The notes beneath the pieces were generated by a model. That model made no database searches, was not told the origin of the DNA, and was given only the letters and a program-made list of their open reading frames with translations. Below, one piece after another: positions 54,319-63,117 of a stretch of DNA of 64,000 nucleotides. This stretch comes from Paraglaciecola sp. 20A4. Lineage in GTDB: Bacteria > Pseudomonadota > Gammaproteobacteria > Enterobacterales > Alteromonadaceae. The stretch lies in contig NZ_WTPY01000005.1 in assembly GCF_011378905.1 (NCBI RefSeq), positions 186,001 through 250,000 on the forward strand, given 5' to 3'. Positions within the stretch are counted from its first letter, which is position 1; every line of letters begins with the position of its first letter. The position numbers were made by a program, and so were the translations under genes.

Positions 54319-54667
54319 CAATATCTATGTAAAAACGTCAATTTTCACCCCTAATTCGACTCAATTAGCCGATTTTATCCGAGTTTACTTAATCGCTTAG
54401 GATAACTAATTGATGTACCGCAACATATTCCCCATATGCCAATTCTCGCGCCGATAGAATGTGTTTAAATCTCAAGCAATTTGTTTGAATGGCAAACAGA
54501 TTACGAACAATTTCCAACCAAATGAAAAGTTGTTAACACTATTTAACAAAATATTTACGCTATATTTGTTTGAAATATCACCTTATCACCAATACAATCC
54601 GCTGCAATCTGCACTTATAGCAGATGAATTCCTTATCTTTCTAATAAATACCTCTTCAGGGACATAT
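54319..54667. other. Leader region of second TonB receptor
   Basis: A 349-base AT-rich gap. The receptor frame is open without stop back to 54461, but this stretch lacks a ribosome-binding site or signal. An inverted repeat ATCTGC / GCAGAT (54607-54625) lies 43 bases before the start codon. Tail-to-tail repeats TTTGAATGGCAAA and CAAGCAATTTGTTTG are also seen near 54474. No ORF. Confidence 0.5.
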
Positions 54668-57517
54668 ATGAACAAAATCACTCAAGCCGTTAAGGTTGCG
54701 TTGTTAGGTAGCTCTATTGCTATGACTAACAGTGCCTTAGCTCAGCAAAGCGAAAACTCGCAAATTACGGACACGGTAGAAAAAATTCAAATCACAGGTT
54801 CGCGCATTCTACGTGAAGGCGCTATTGCCCCCTCACCTGTGACAGTGCTTAGTGGCGAAAGTTTACTTAATACTGGCGCCATGAATATCGGTGAAGCGTT
54901 GAATGAATTGCCCGCATTAGCGAGCACTTACTCTTTATCCAACTCTGGCCAATTTATTGGTACGGCGGGTTTGAGCCTTCTTGATTTACGCGGAATGGGC
55001 ACTGAACGAACCCTAGTATTGGTTAATGGCAAGCGCCACGTCGCAAGCAGTGCTGGCACCTCTTCGGTAGATACCAACACCATTCCTACCAGTTGGATCG
55101 AACGCGTTGAAATCATCACTGGCGGCGCATCAGCTGTTTACGGTGCTGACGCAGTAACCGGTGTGGTTAACTTTATTCTTAAAGACAAAATTGAAGGCCT
55201 GCAAGTCAGCGCCACTAAAGGCTATGCCGATAACCATGATTACAGCAACGATAAGTATTCATTCTCTTACGGCACTAACTTCAACGATGATCGCGGTAAC
55301 ATCGCCTTCTCGGTTGAGCACAGCAGCCAAGAAAGCCTGAACGCCCTTGATAACCCGTGGACGTCCACTTCATACCGTAATTTAACAAACAACGCGCAAA
55401 CTGATGAAAATAAAGATTCTTTAGCGTTCCCAGATGATATCTATACCCCAAATGCGGGTATTTACGCACTCAGCAACGCAGGTACCTTTGCAATAGGGGA
55501 TGATTACTACTCATTTAACCCGAACGGCTCAGTACGTGATGTATACCTTGGCGATAACGTAGATGGTATTGCCTGTGAGGATTGTGATTTTATCAACTTG
55601 AATCAGTTCACCGAGCTTCAACCTGAGTTTGACCGTACTAACTATAACCTTAAGTTGAGCTACGACCTAACCGACAACATTCGTGGATATGTGGAAGGCA
55701 AGTACGCTCGAACGCGCTCTACTAATATTGCTCAGCCTGCATTTTTCTTCTTTGAAAGCGACGCAGATGCGATCACTATCCAAAACGATAACCCTTACGC
55801 TGGCGAGGATTTACGCGCTCTAATGGGTGCAAATAATCTTACTAAAATTACTATCGACCGTATGTTGACCGATGTTGGCCGGCGTACAGAAGATGATGAG
55901 CGTGAAACCACAGCATTTGTTGCCGGCCTTCAAGGTTATATCAATGATGATTGGGGTTTTGAAGCCTACATCACTCGCGGTGAAACTAAGTTAGAACGTG
56001 CCAACAAAAACAATCTCGTATTAGCTAACTTCTATAATGCAGTAGATGCCGTAGAAGGTGATGATGGCTCAATTGTGTGCCGTGATACTGCTGCGCAAGC
56101 AGCAGGCTGTGTACCCTTGAACTTGTTAGGTGACGGCGCGCCAAGCGAAGCCGCTCGTAACTACGTTAACACCACCTCTGTTGGTAACAGCACCATCACT
56201 CAAACGGTTGTAGGCGGCTCAGTAAACAACTCTGGTATTTATGAATTACCAGCAGGTTATGTGGGTTTTGCTGCAGGTATTGAATACCGTAAAGAAGAAA
56301 GCGAAATTGAAGAGCCTAACAACGCTGAAGGCACATTTTTCAACGTATTAGGTGAAGACAAGGGCGATTTTAATGTTAAAGAAGCTTACGTTGAGTTCTC
56401 AGTGCCATTGTTGGCTGACCTGCCAGGCATTCAAGATCTGAATTTTGAAACCGCACTACGCATTGCTGATTACAGCACTATCGGTAATGCAAAAAGCTGG
56501 AAGTTAGGTCTAGATTGGCAAGTGTATGATGACTTACGTATTCGTTCTACCCACTCATCAGCCCTGCGCGCACCTAACATCAGCGAATTGTTCGGTGAAG
56601 CAAGCCAGACGTTTTTCAGTATCGACGATCCTTGTAAAACCTCTGAGTTAGGTCAACTGGCTGACGCATCGACACGTACCACGAACTGTGCAGCTTTAGG
56701 CGTGCCAACTGAATTTGATTCAGATTACGATCAAGCAACGATTGAAGGCGAGCAAGGCGGAAACATTAACCTTCGTGCTGAAGAATCAAAAAGTACGACT
56801 GTGGGCGTGGTTTATCAGCCGTCTTACCTTGAAGGCTTTGTTGCCACAGTAGATTACTGGAAAATTGAGCTGACCAACGCCATTTCTTCAGTAGACTCTC
56901 AAACCATTCTTGATCGTTGTGTCGATAACACGAGCGGTGTGAGCAATGATTACTGCTCGCTTATCTCCCGTGATGCAAGCGGTGAAATTTCACAAATCAG
57001 AAGCTTTGCCCTTAACCTTTCAGGTCAAGATGCTGCAGGTGTAGATTTCGAACTTGGTTATGACTTTGATGCGTTTGGCGGATCATTCAAAACTAACCTA
57101 ATCGGTACTTACCTTATTGAGCGTAAAGAATATCCGTTCCAAGAAGATACCTCTGACTATGTTGAATATGCAGGTACTGCAGGCGAATCAGAGTGGCAAG
57201 GTATGGTAAGCGTGAACTATATGGTTGATGCATGGCAAGCGGGTATCAAAACTCGTTATTTAGAGCGTGTAAGCATCTTTGATAACCAAGAGCTTGCGGT
57301 TAACCCTAACCGTAGCACCTTGATGGAATATGGCTCATACGCAGTTTCTGACGTCACTGTAGGCTATGCATTTGAAAATGGTTTATCACTAACAGTCGGC
57401 GTAGATAACGTGTTCAACCGCGAACTTCCTTACGGAACAACCGGAACAGGCGAGAAGACAGGTGCTTATGAAAATATTGGTCGCTTTGGCTATATAACAC
57501 TTTCATACGTGATGTAA
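54668..57517 (+). CDS. TonB-dependent receptor
   Basis: A 949 aa outer-membrane receptor. The ATG at 54668 gives a signal peptide (VALLGSSIAMTNSALA, cut near residue 28) and has AGGGA upstream. A TonB-box-like EKIQITGSRI follows, then the plug (about 60-165, ITGGASAVYGADAVTGVVNF, the classic motif for this branch) and the barrel, ending in YITLSYVM. It lacks the carboxypeptidase-like domain of the first receptor. The family includes receptors for sugars and amino-sugar oligomers in Alteromonadales and Xanthomonads. Closed by a palindromic terminator. Sits directly after the MurR-like gene. Confidence 0.95.
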   Translation: MNKITQAVKVALLGSSIAMTNSALAQQSENSQITDTVEKIQITGSRILREGAIAPSPVTVLSGESLLNTGAMNIGEALNELPALASTYSLSNSGQFIGTAGLSLLDLRGMGTERTLVLVNGKRHVASSAGTSSVDTNTIPTSWIERVEIITGGASAVYGADAVTGVVNFILKDKIEGLQVSATKGYADNHDYSNDKYSFSYGTNFNDDRGNIAFSVEHSSQESLNALDNPWTSTSYRNLTNNAQTDENKDSLAFPDDIYTPNAGIYALSNAGTFAIGDDYYSFNPNGSVRDVYLGDNVDGIACEDCDFINLNQFTELQPEFDRTNYNLKLSYDLTDNIRGYVEGKYARTRSTNIAQPAFFFFESDADAITIQNDNPYAGEDLRALMGANNLTKITIDRMLTDVGRRTEDDERETTAFVAGLQGYINDDWGFEAYITRGETKLERANKNNLVLANFYNAVDAVEGDDGSIVCRDTAAQAAGCVPLNLLGDGAPSEAARNYVNTTSVGNSTITQTVVGGSVNNSGIYELPAGYVGFAAGIEYRKEESEIEEPNNAEGTFFNVLGEDKGDFNVKEAYVEFSVPLLADLPGIQDLNFETALRIADYSTIGNAKSWKLGLDWQVYDDLRIRSTHSSALRAPNISELFGEASQTFFSIDDPCKTSELGQLADASTRTTNCAALGVPTEFDSDYDQATIEGEQGGNINLRAEESKSTTVGVVYQPSYLEGFVATVDYWKIELTNAISSVDSQTILDRCVDNTSGVSNDYCSLISRDASGEISQIRSFALNLSGQDAAGVDFELGYDFDAFGGSFKTNLIGTYLIERKEYPFQEDTSDYVEYAGTAGESEWQGMVSVNYMVDAWQAGIKTRYLERVSIFDNQELAVNPNRSTLMEYGSYAVSDVTVGYAFENGLSLTVGVDNVFNRELPYGTTGTGEKTGAYENIGRFGYITLSYVM

Positions 57518-57549
57518 TCGCCATTTATCTCAGTAGAAAATAACACATT

Positions 57550-57575
57550 AAAAAGGCCTCAATTGAGGCCTTTTT
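57550..57575. terminator. Palindromic bidirectional terminator
   Basis: AAAAAGGCCTC-AATT-GAGGCCTTTTT is a perfect palindrome 33 bases after the receptor stop, and it also ends the converging PepSY gene on the minus strand. Confidence 0.9.
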
Positions 57576-57609
57576 CATTGCTGTAATTCATCTCACGGCC
57601 CACTAAGCG

Positions 57610-58128
57610 CTATGAACCAAATACCACCACCAACAACGCAAATATAAAACCTACCCCAGCGATTTTGATACTATTTTTGAACACTTTGGCCTTGGGCATA
57701 AACATCAAAAATGCAGATACCACAAAAAACAACAGCACGATGCCAAAGGTAATATTTAAGATAAATAAAGGACTATTGGTTGTGGCTTTGTGTAAATTGA
57801 CTAATTTCCCCAACACCAATGGATAATCATCTTTAGTTACCACTGCTTCACCGGTATCTTTATTATAAACACCATAGTTAAAGCGTACTTCGCTGGCGTC
57901 CTCACCAGTGACTTTAAACCCTTTTACATGCAACGCTTCCTCCAATGCCTGAGGATCAAGCTGAGCAGCTAATGTGTGCTGCGTGGTGTACTCGAATTTC
58001 ATAAAGTCAGTACTGCGAAAGATCAACAAAATACCGCTCACCGCGTAAACCGACATAATGCCCGCCAGGAAAAACCCCAACCAGCGGTGATATTGCCTAA
58101 AAGTATTGTGAAATTTTGGTGATGCCAT
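57610..58128 (-). CDS. Small PepSY-type membrane protein, 172 aa
   Basis: A three-helix inner-membrane protein: helix 1 near residues 14-35 (WLGFFLAGIMSVYAVSGIL), a periplasmic part, then helices near 122-142 and 150-170. The opening RQYHRWLGF with a His before the first helix, and the overall layout, resemble the first half of PepSY-associated TM proteins, which are often found near iron-uptake genes and may be reductases. It is shorter than most. Separated from the MurNAc operon by 406 bases and convergent with the TonB receptor. Confidence 0.75.
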   Translation of the reverse strand: MASPKFHNTFRQYHRWLGFFLAGIMSVYAVSGILLIFRSTDFMKFEYTTQHTLAAQLDPQALEEALHVKGFKVTGEDASEVRFNYGVYNKDTGEAVVTKDDYPLVLGKLVNLHKATTNSPLFILNITFGIVLLFFVVSAFLMFMPKAKVFKNSIKIAGVGFIFALLVVVFGS

Positions 58129-58534
58129 TATGTCCTCGGCTCAGGGATTATTGAAATGCGTGTAATTGACAGTTTTACCTGCTAAACAGGTGAAAACGCC
58201 GTATTTAACCACACAGCTTCGTAGTTGTCTGATAACTTTACCTAAGTTTGCATTGGCTTGGGCATTAAATAGCCACCTGATATAACCTATTTTGCGCTTT
58301 ACATGATTTTATAAGAGGTGATTTAAGCGATAATGAATAAGGCAGACTTGCGCTAAATAAGCGTGCCGATATGGTTCAATCGCCTGCGGCCTTCCATCAG
58401 CCTTTATCTGAGGGTACTGGCGCGATGCAAGTTATGAAAAACGTTATCGGTGTAACGCGGCTGTATAGTCTAAAGTTAACCTTCAAGGATAGTCATTAGA
58501 ACGTTGCGAACCGCTAGTCAACAATTCAGAGCGT
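58129..58534. other. Intergenic downstream of MurNAc operon
   Basis: No ORF is found in these 406 bases. A hairpin with GTTTT-aCCTG pairing to CAGGTgAAAAC lies at about 58172-58197, upstream of the PepSY gene. I see no obvious terminator for the namZ end; the operon transcript may run on into the gap. Confidence 0.4.
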
Positions 58535-59713
58535 TTATTCATATAGTAGATAAGGCTGACGTTGGGCTTTAAACTTCATAAGCCCAGCCTGCCAACTCTG
58601 CTTTATTTGCTCTGCGCTTTGACCTGCTTGAATCGCTTTACGCATCTGGTCAGTGCCTGCAAGTTTGTCCATAAAATCAGCTCGCTCAAACAACTCCATA
58701 CCATCCTTGGCAAATTGTACTTGGGCTGAAATTAACCAATCTAAATCCAACCCTCTTTGTCGACTCTGACGTAAATCTACACCATTAAGTTTTTTGCCCT
58801 CGAGCTTAGGATGTAACGCACTGCCGGGACGAGATTCAGGGCTAAATTCGAATGAGCCCATCGCAATGTCATTGAAACCAAACGCTTGGAAAGGAAAATC
58901 GGTACCTCGGCCAACACTAATGGGGGTGGCTTCAAAAAAGCATAGACTAGGGTACAAACCTATCGCTTGATCGTTAGGTAAATTAGGACTCGGGGCGACA
59001 GGCAATGAATAGAACATATCCCGCTTATAATTGGCTAACGGTATAGTCACCAAATCAAGCGTCTGTGCTTGATTTATCCACTTTTCACCTTTGATCATAC
59101 GGGCGAGTTCGGCCACTGTCATACCGTGTAAGACCGGTATGGGATGCATGCCTACAAATGAGCGAAACTCAGGCTCAAGGATCGGCCCGTCGATGAAGCG
59201 ACCGTTCGGATTGGGTCGGTCCAATACCATAAAGCGGATACCGGCTTCAGCAGCTGCTTCCATCATATAATGCATGGAGCTAATGTAAGTATAAAAGCGC
59301 ACACCTACATCCTGAATATCAAATACGATCACGTCTAGTTGTTGCAGCATTTCAAGAGGTGGCTTTTTAAATTTTCCGTAAATCGAGGTAATTGGGATCC
59401 CCGTTTTAGCATCTATCTCACTGTTAACATGGGCTCCGGCATCATGGTCACCGCGAAAACCGTGTTCAGGGGCAAATATTCGCGTGACGTTTATATTGTT
59501 CTCTAATAGATAATCGGCTAAGTGCGTCTGACCGACCATAGATGTCTGGTTTACTAGTAACCCTACGCGCTGACCTTTTAACTGAGCTAAGTAAGCGTCA
59601 GGGCGTTCGGCAGCAACTTTAATATCAGCACTAGCGAGGACCGCTTTATCAGACTGGCTAGCGCAGGCGCTTAACAATAACCCGAACGCAATAAAAAGTA
59701 ATATCCTCATCAT
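58535..59713 (-). CDS. namZ: NamZ-type exo-beta-N-acetylmuramidase (DUF1343), lipoprotein
   Basis: A 392 aa lipoprotein with lipobox LLLSACAS (Cys at residue 17) and a DUF1343 domain from about residue 45. Conserved features include [28 protein letters not shown] near residue 80, [13 protein letters not shown] near residue 132, [17 protein letters not shown] and [19 protein letters not shown]. NamZ (YbbC of Bacillus) releases terminal MurNAc from peptidoglycan pieces. Export and lipidation fit a periplasmic step. It overlaps the start of the murQ stop by four bases (ATGA) and is the last gene of the operon. Confidence 0.93.
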   Translation of the reverse strand: MMRILLFIAFGLLLSACASQSDKAVLASADIKVAAERPDAYLAQLKGQRVGLLVNQTSMVGQTHLADYLLENNINVTRIFAPEHGFRGDHDAGAHVNSEIDAKTGIPITSIYGKFKKPPLEMLQQLDVIVFDIQDVGVRFYTYISSMHYMMEAAAEAGIRFMVLDRPNPNGRFIDGPILEPEFRSFVGMHPIPVLHGMTVAELARMIKGEKWINQAQTLDLVTIPLANYKRDMFYSLPVAPSPNLPNDQAIGLYPSLCFFEATPISVGRGTDFPFQAFGFNDIAMGSFEFSPESRPGSALHPKLEGKKLNGVDLRQSRQRGLDLDWLISAQVQFAKDGMELFERADFMDKLAGTDQMRKAIQAGQSAEQIKQSWQAGLMKFKAQRQPYLLYE

Positions 59714-60630
59714 TTGTCTTTAGACACAGCATGGCGTAGATAGCCATTATGCTGGGTCAACTTCTCACGGGCCTGATCTACGCTGCTACTGGTGAGGATC
59801 ATCAAAATCGCAACTTTTACTTCTTTATTGGCTTGAACCAGCGCTTCTGATGCGGTTTGCTCATCGCAATCCGTGGCCTGCATCACAATACGTATCGCTC
59901 TGGCATACAGCTTTTGGTTGCTAGCTTTTACGTCAACCATTAAATTTTGATAAGTTTTACCAATACGGATCATACTGGCCGTACTTAACATATTAAGAAT
60001 AAGCTTCTGGGCGGTACCTGATTTCAAGCGGGTAGAGCCAGTCAGTACTTCAGGGCCTACCTGGGCGCAAATATCAATATCAGCTATCTGACCAATTAAC
60101 GATTTGGCACTGCAGTTAAGGGCGATAGTCTTTGCCCCGCACTGCTTGGCATATTCAAGTCCGGCAGCTACGTAGGGTGTGCGACCACTAGCTGCAATAC
60201 CCACTAACACGTCTTTTGAATTTAACCCTATCGCCTTCAAATCATCAACCGCCATTTCACGATTATCTTCAGCACCCTCAACTGCATGTGTCACCGCTTT
60301 TTCACCACCGGCAATAAGGCCGATTACCATGCCCTGTGGCACGCTAAAGGTCGGCATACATTCAACTGCATCCAGAATACCTAAACGCCCGCTGGTACCG
60401 GCGCCCATATAAATTAAGCGTCCATTGTGCGTAAAGCTTTCAACTATCGCATCGACTCCAAGCGCGATATTAGGCAACACAGCATTAACCGCTGCGGCAA
60501 CTTTATAGTCTTCAAGATTAATTTTTTCTAAGATCGCCAATGTCGATAAGGTATCGATATTAAGCGTGTCATGATTGCGCCCCTCAGAGGCGATCGTGTT
60601 CAATTCACTGAGTAAATTTGCTTGCGTCAT
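59710..60630 (-). CDS. murQ: N-acetylmuramic acid 6-phosphate etherase (MurQ)
   Basis: MurQ cleaves the lactyl ether of MurNAc-6-phosphate to give GlcNAc-6-phosphate and D-lactate. The 306 aa length and SIS fold match: [20 protein letters not shown] near residue 75, [20 protein letters not shown] with the catalytic Glu near residue 108, [14 protein letters not shown] near residue 135, and [19 protein letters not shown] near residue 195. It starts 16 bases after the kinase gene. It converts the product of that kinase, making this the key marker of MurNAc use in the locus. Confidence 0.98.
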   Translation of the reverse strand: MTQANLLSELNTIASEGRNHDTLNIDTLSTLAILEKINLEDYKVAAAVNAVLPNIALGVDAIVESFTHNGRLIYMGAGTSGRLGILDAVECMPTFSVPQGMVIGLIAGGEKAVTHAVEGAEDNREMAVDDLKAIGLNSKDVLVGIAASGRTPYVAAGLEYAKQCGAKTIALNCSAKSLIGQIADIDICAQVGPEVLTGSTRLKSGTAQKLILNMLSTASMIRIGKTYQNLMVDVKASNQKLYARAIRIVMQATDCDEQTASEALVQANKEVKVAILMILTSSSVDQAREKLTQHNGYLRHAVSKDK

Positions 60631-60646
60631 AGGGTTTTACTTACGC

Positions 60647-61534
60647 TTAGTTAGTCGCTGAAGGCGAAAACAATTGTTTCGCCAACAAACAAGCGCCATC
60701 TAAGGAATTACCCTTAGTTGGCATAATTAAATTACGATAAGTCGTACTGAGTAATTCATTACTCGGCTCAGCTAACCCGCCCATTAAGACTAAGGGTAAG
60801 TTACTTGAACCACAGGTTCGTTTAATCAATTTTTCGATCATGTTGGCGTGAGCGGTCAACACTTCTAACGCCACAATGCAGTCATCTTTTAAGGTAAATA
60901 TATGCGGAGCAAGCGTTGCATAATCTGCAGGTTTAGCAATCGCTAACCACTGTAAAATAGATTGACGGCTGTAGCCAATTTGACTGGCTATGTACAAACT
61001 CAAAGTACTTTTTGCCACGCCATTATTATCCATTTCTAATAATAATTTTTGCACCGCAAGGTAGCCTAATTTGGCACCGCCACCTTCATCTCCAATACAA
61101 AAACCCCATCCGCCGATCATCTTTTCAGTGCCATCAAGATCCATACGCATACCAACTGATCCGGTGCCTAAAGCAACAACAGCAACGGGTTGACCTGCAT
61201 TGGCACCGTACAATGATGTTTTAGCATCGGACACCACCTCTAGATAAGCAAAGTCAAAGGGCAAATCTTGTTCTAACTTTGCCACAAGTTGTCTGTCACC
61301 AGCGCCGGCGAGGCCAAAAACGCTCGAAACTTGCGGCGCCTTGCATCCAGCTTGGTCTAACAATTGTCCACAGGCATCAGTAATACTGGCTAAGGCTACT
61401 GAATAATCATTACTCAAGGATGCTGCGCCCACGCTCACCTGCCATTGCATAGACGTCGTTAAATTGACCAGACGAGCTACAGTCTTAGTGCCGCCTCCAT
61501 CTAAACCAAGAATATATTCAATTGTATTATTCAT
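60647..61534 (-). CDS. BadF-type N-acetylhexosamine (MurNAc/GlcNAc) kinase
   Basis: A 295 aa ASKHA-fold kinase of the BadF/BcrA group that includes mammalian NAGK and Clostridium MurK. The phosphate-1 loop GLDGGGTKTVARL is at residue 10, the second phosphate region ALGTGSVGM at about 125, and GWGFCIGDEGGGAKLG, typical for the family, at about 145. Next to murQ and a sodium symporter, its likely job is ATP-dependent phosphorylation of MurNAc (and possibly GlcNAc) after uptake, in place of a PTS. It overlaps the symporter by four bases. Confidence 0.92.
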   Translation of the reverse strand: MNNTIEYILGLDGGGTKTVARLVNLTTSMQWQVSVGAASLSNDYSVALASITDACGQLLDQAGCKAPQVSSVFGLAGAGDRQLVAKLEQDLPFDFAYLEVVSDAKTSLYGANAGQPVAVVALGTGSVGMRMDLDGTEKMIGGWGFCIGDEGGGAKLGYLAVQKLLLEMDNNGVAKSTLSLYIASQIGYSRQSILQWLAIAKPADYATLAPHIFTLKDDCIVALEVLTAHANMIEKLIKRTCGSSNLPLVLMGGLAEPSNELLSTTYRNLIMPTKGNSLDGACLLAKQLFSPSATN

Positions 61535-63111
61535 ATTTTCTGTCCCTGAAAAAGTGAGTTATCGCAGCCCTTAGCCGATAAACACACTAAGGTCGCAACC
61601 AACGTAGCAATGCACAATTGCCAAGTGAATCCGATAGGCACAATCCATTCTGGCGGTAAATACAGTGTCATCACGTATGGTTGAAATAATAGCGTAGTCA
61701 TAAAGCCACAAATAAGCGCTGCTAATACTGTGGCGGGGCTACCCCGCTTAGTAAATATTGCAGTGAAATAAACCCCTAACAAGCCACTATATGAGAACAC
61801 CATTACCCCTAATGCAAACTGTAGTAATGGCGTGTCTGTGTACTGTTGCCAGTAAAAACACAAACAAGCCATGGCGCCTAACGATGCTGCCACTAAGCCC
61901 ATAGCGACTCGACCAGCTCCCACATAATGCATATCGCTGTGGCTTTTACCCTTACTTTTCTGCCACGGAGCGTAAATATCTTGTACCAATACCGAAGCCA
62001 TAGAATTCAGCCCGGAATTAAGTGTTGATAACGCTGCAGCCACTATGCCAACAGTTACCAACGCCCGTACTCCAGATGGAATATGATTCAGTACGTAATA
62101 CATAAAGATAGTCACGGGCTCACCTTCAAATGTAGGTAAAACCTCGCCTGTGACGCCACTGTGCATTAAATCTGGACGCTGATAATAAATATACAATAAC
62201 AAGCCAATGACAATGAATAGCAGCATAATGGGGATGACCATGACGATGGAATAAAGCATAGCTTTACTGCCTTCTTTGGCATTTTTACATGTCAGTACTC
62301 GCTGCGTCATATCTTGATCTAAACCAAAAGCGGCAATATTCAACAACACAAATCCAGTAAATACCGACCATATGTTAAACACCCCACTGGGGCTGAAATC
62401 CCAGTCGAATTTGAATAACGCTAACTTCGATGCTTCCCCCGCGCCAGGATTATTCAACACATTGATAACAGCAGATAGATCGCTTGGTATGGCGGCGACT
62501 AAGCAGTAAATAACCGCTACAGCAGCACTGACATAAACACCACACTGGATCACGTCACTGTAAATCACCGTTTTAATGCCGCCGTAAACGGTATATAGCA
62601 GACCAGCGATAGTTAAAATGCAGGTCGCAGTGATCACATGGGACGCTTGAATATCGGCAAATAAAATCATTGAAACAGCGATAGCAGCCATATATAAACG
62701 AGCACCGCTGGCGAACACTCGACCACATAAGTACATCAAGCCGGCTTGTTTCTTAGCCTTCGGCCCAAAACGTACCTCAAGCAACTCATAGACGGTATAC
62801 ACATTGTATTGATAGAACTTAGGGATCAAAAATGCCGCGACAAAGAAAGCCGCTACAAAGGCCCCCAAATTAGTGGCTAGGTAGGATAAATCTCCCCGAT
62901 AGCCTTGATCCGGTCCACCTAGAAATGTCGCCGCAGATTGCGAGGTAGCCAACACTGATATAGCAACCGCCCACACGGGCATGGTATTGCCACCACGGAA
63001 ATAATCTTGACTGTTCGCCGAACGACGATTGAAAAACCAACCAGACCCCAGCAATAGCAACCCATATGCGGCAAACACCAACCAATCTAAGCCTGAATAT
63101 TGTGCGCTCAT
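61531..63111 (-). CDS. Sodium:solute symporter (SSS family)
   Basis: A 526 aa inner-membrane transporter with about 13 membrane segments. Family motifs: FRGGNTMPVWAVAISVLATSQSA near residue 38, the sodium-site region GGPDQGY, GRVFASGARLYMAAI near residue 128, YTVYGGIKTVIYSDVIQ near residue 180, and ALSTLNSGLNSMASVLVQDIY near residue 360, where the Ser/Thr-rich stretch lines the second sodium site. I start at ATG 63111; the open frame adds only a TTG two codons earlier. Members of this subgroup carry sialic acid or sugars, so MurNAc or GlcNAc-MurNAc is a reasonable cargo here. Tight on both sides with the kinase and NlpC genes. Confidence 0.93.
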   Translation of the reverse strand: MSAQYSGLDWLVFAAYGLLLLGSGWFFNRRSANSQDYFRGGNTMPVWAVAISVLATSQSAATFLGGPDQGYRGDLSYLATNLGAFVAAFFVAAFLIPKFYQYNVYTVYELLEVRFGPKAKKQAGLMYLCGRVFASGARLYMAAIAVSMILFADIQASHVITATCILTIAGLLYTVYGGIKTVIYSDVIQCGVYVSAAVAVIYCLVAAIPSDLSAVINVLNNPGAGEASKLALFKFDWDFSPSGVFNIWSVFTGFVLLNIAAFGLDQDMTQRVLTCKNAKEGSKAMLYSIVMVIPIMLLFIVIGLLLYIYYQRPDLMHSGVTGEVLPTFEGEPVTIFMYYVLNHIPSGVRALVTVGIVAAALSTLNSGLNSMASVLVQDIYAPWQKSKGKSHSDMHYVGAGRVAMGLVAASLGAMACLCFYWQQYTDTPLLQFALGVMVFSYSGLLGVYFTAIFTKRGSPATVLAALICGFMTTLLFQPYVMTLYLPPEWIVPIGFTWQLCIATLVATLVCLSAKGCDNSLFQGQKI

Positions 63112-63117
63112 GGACAA

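Noticed and set aside
54461-54667. Upstream in-frame extension of the second TonB receptor
   Set aside because: It would place about 69 unrelated residues before a good signal peptide; the inner ATG has AGGGA and fits the family.
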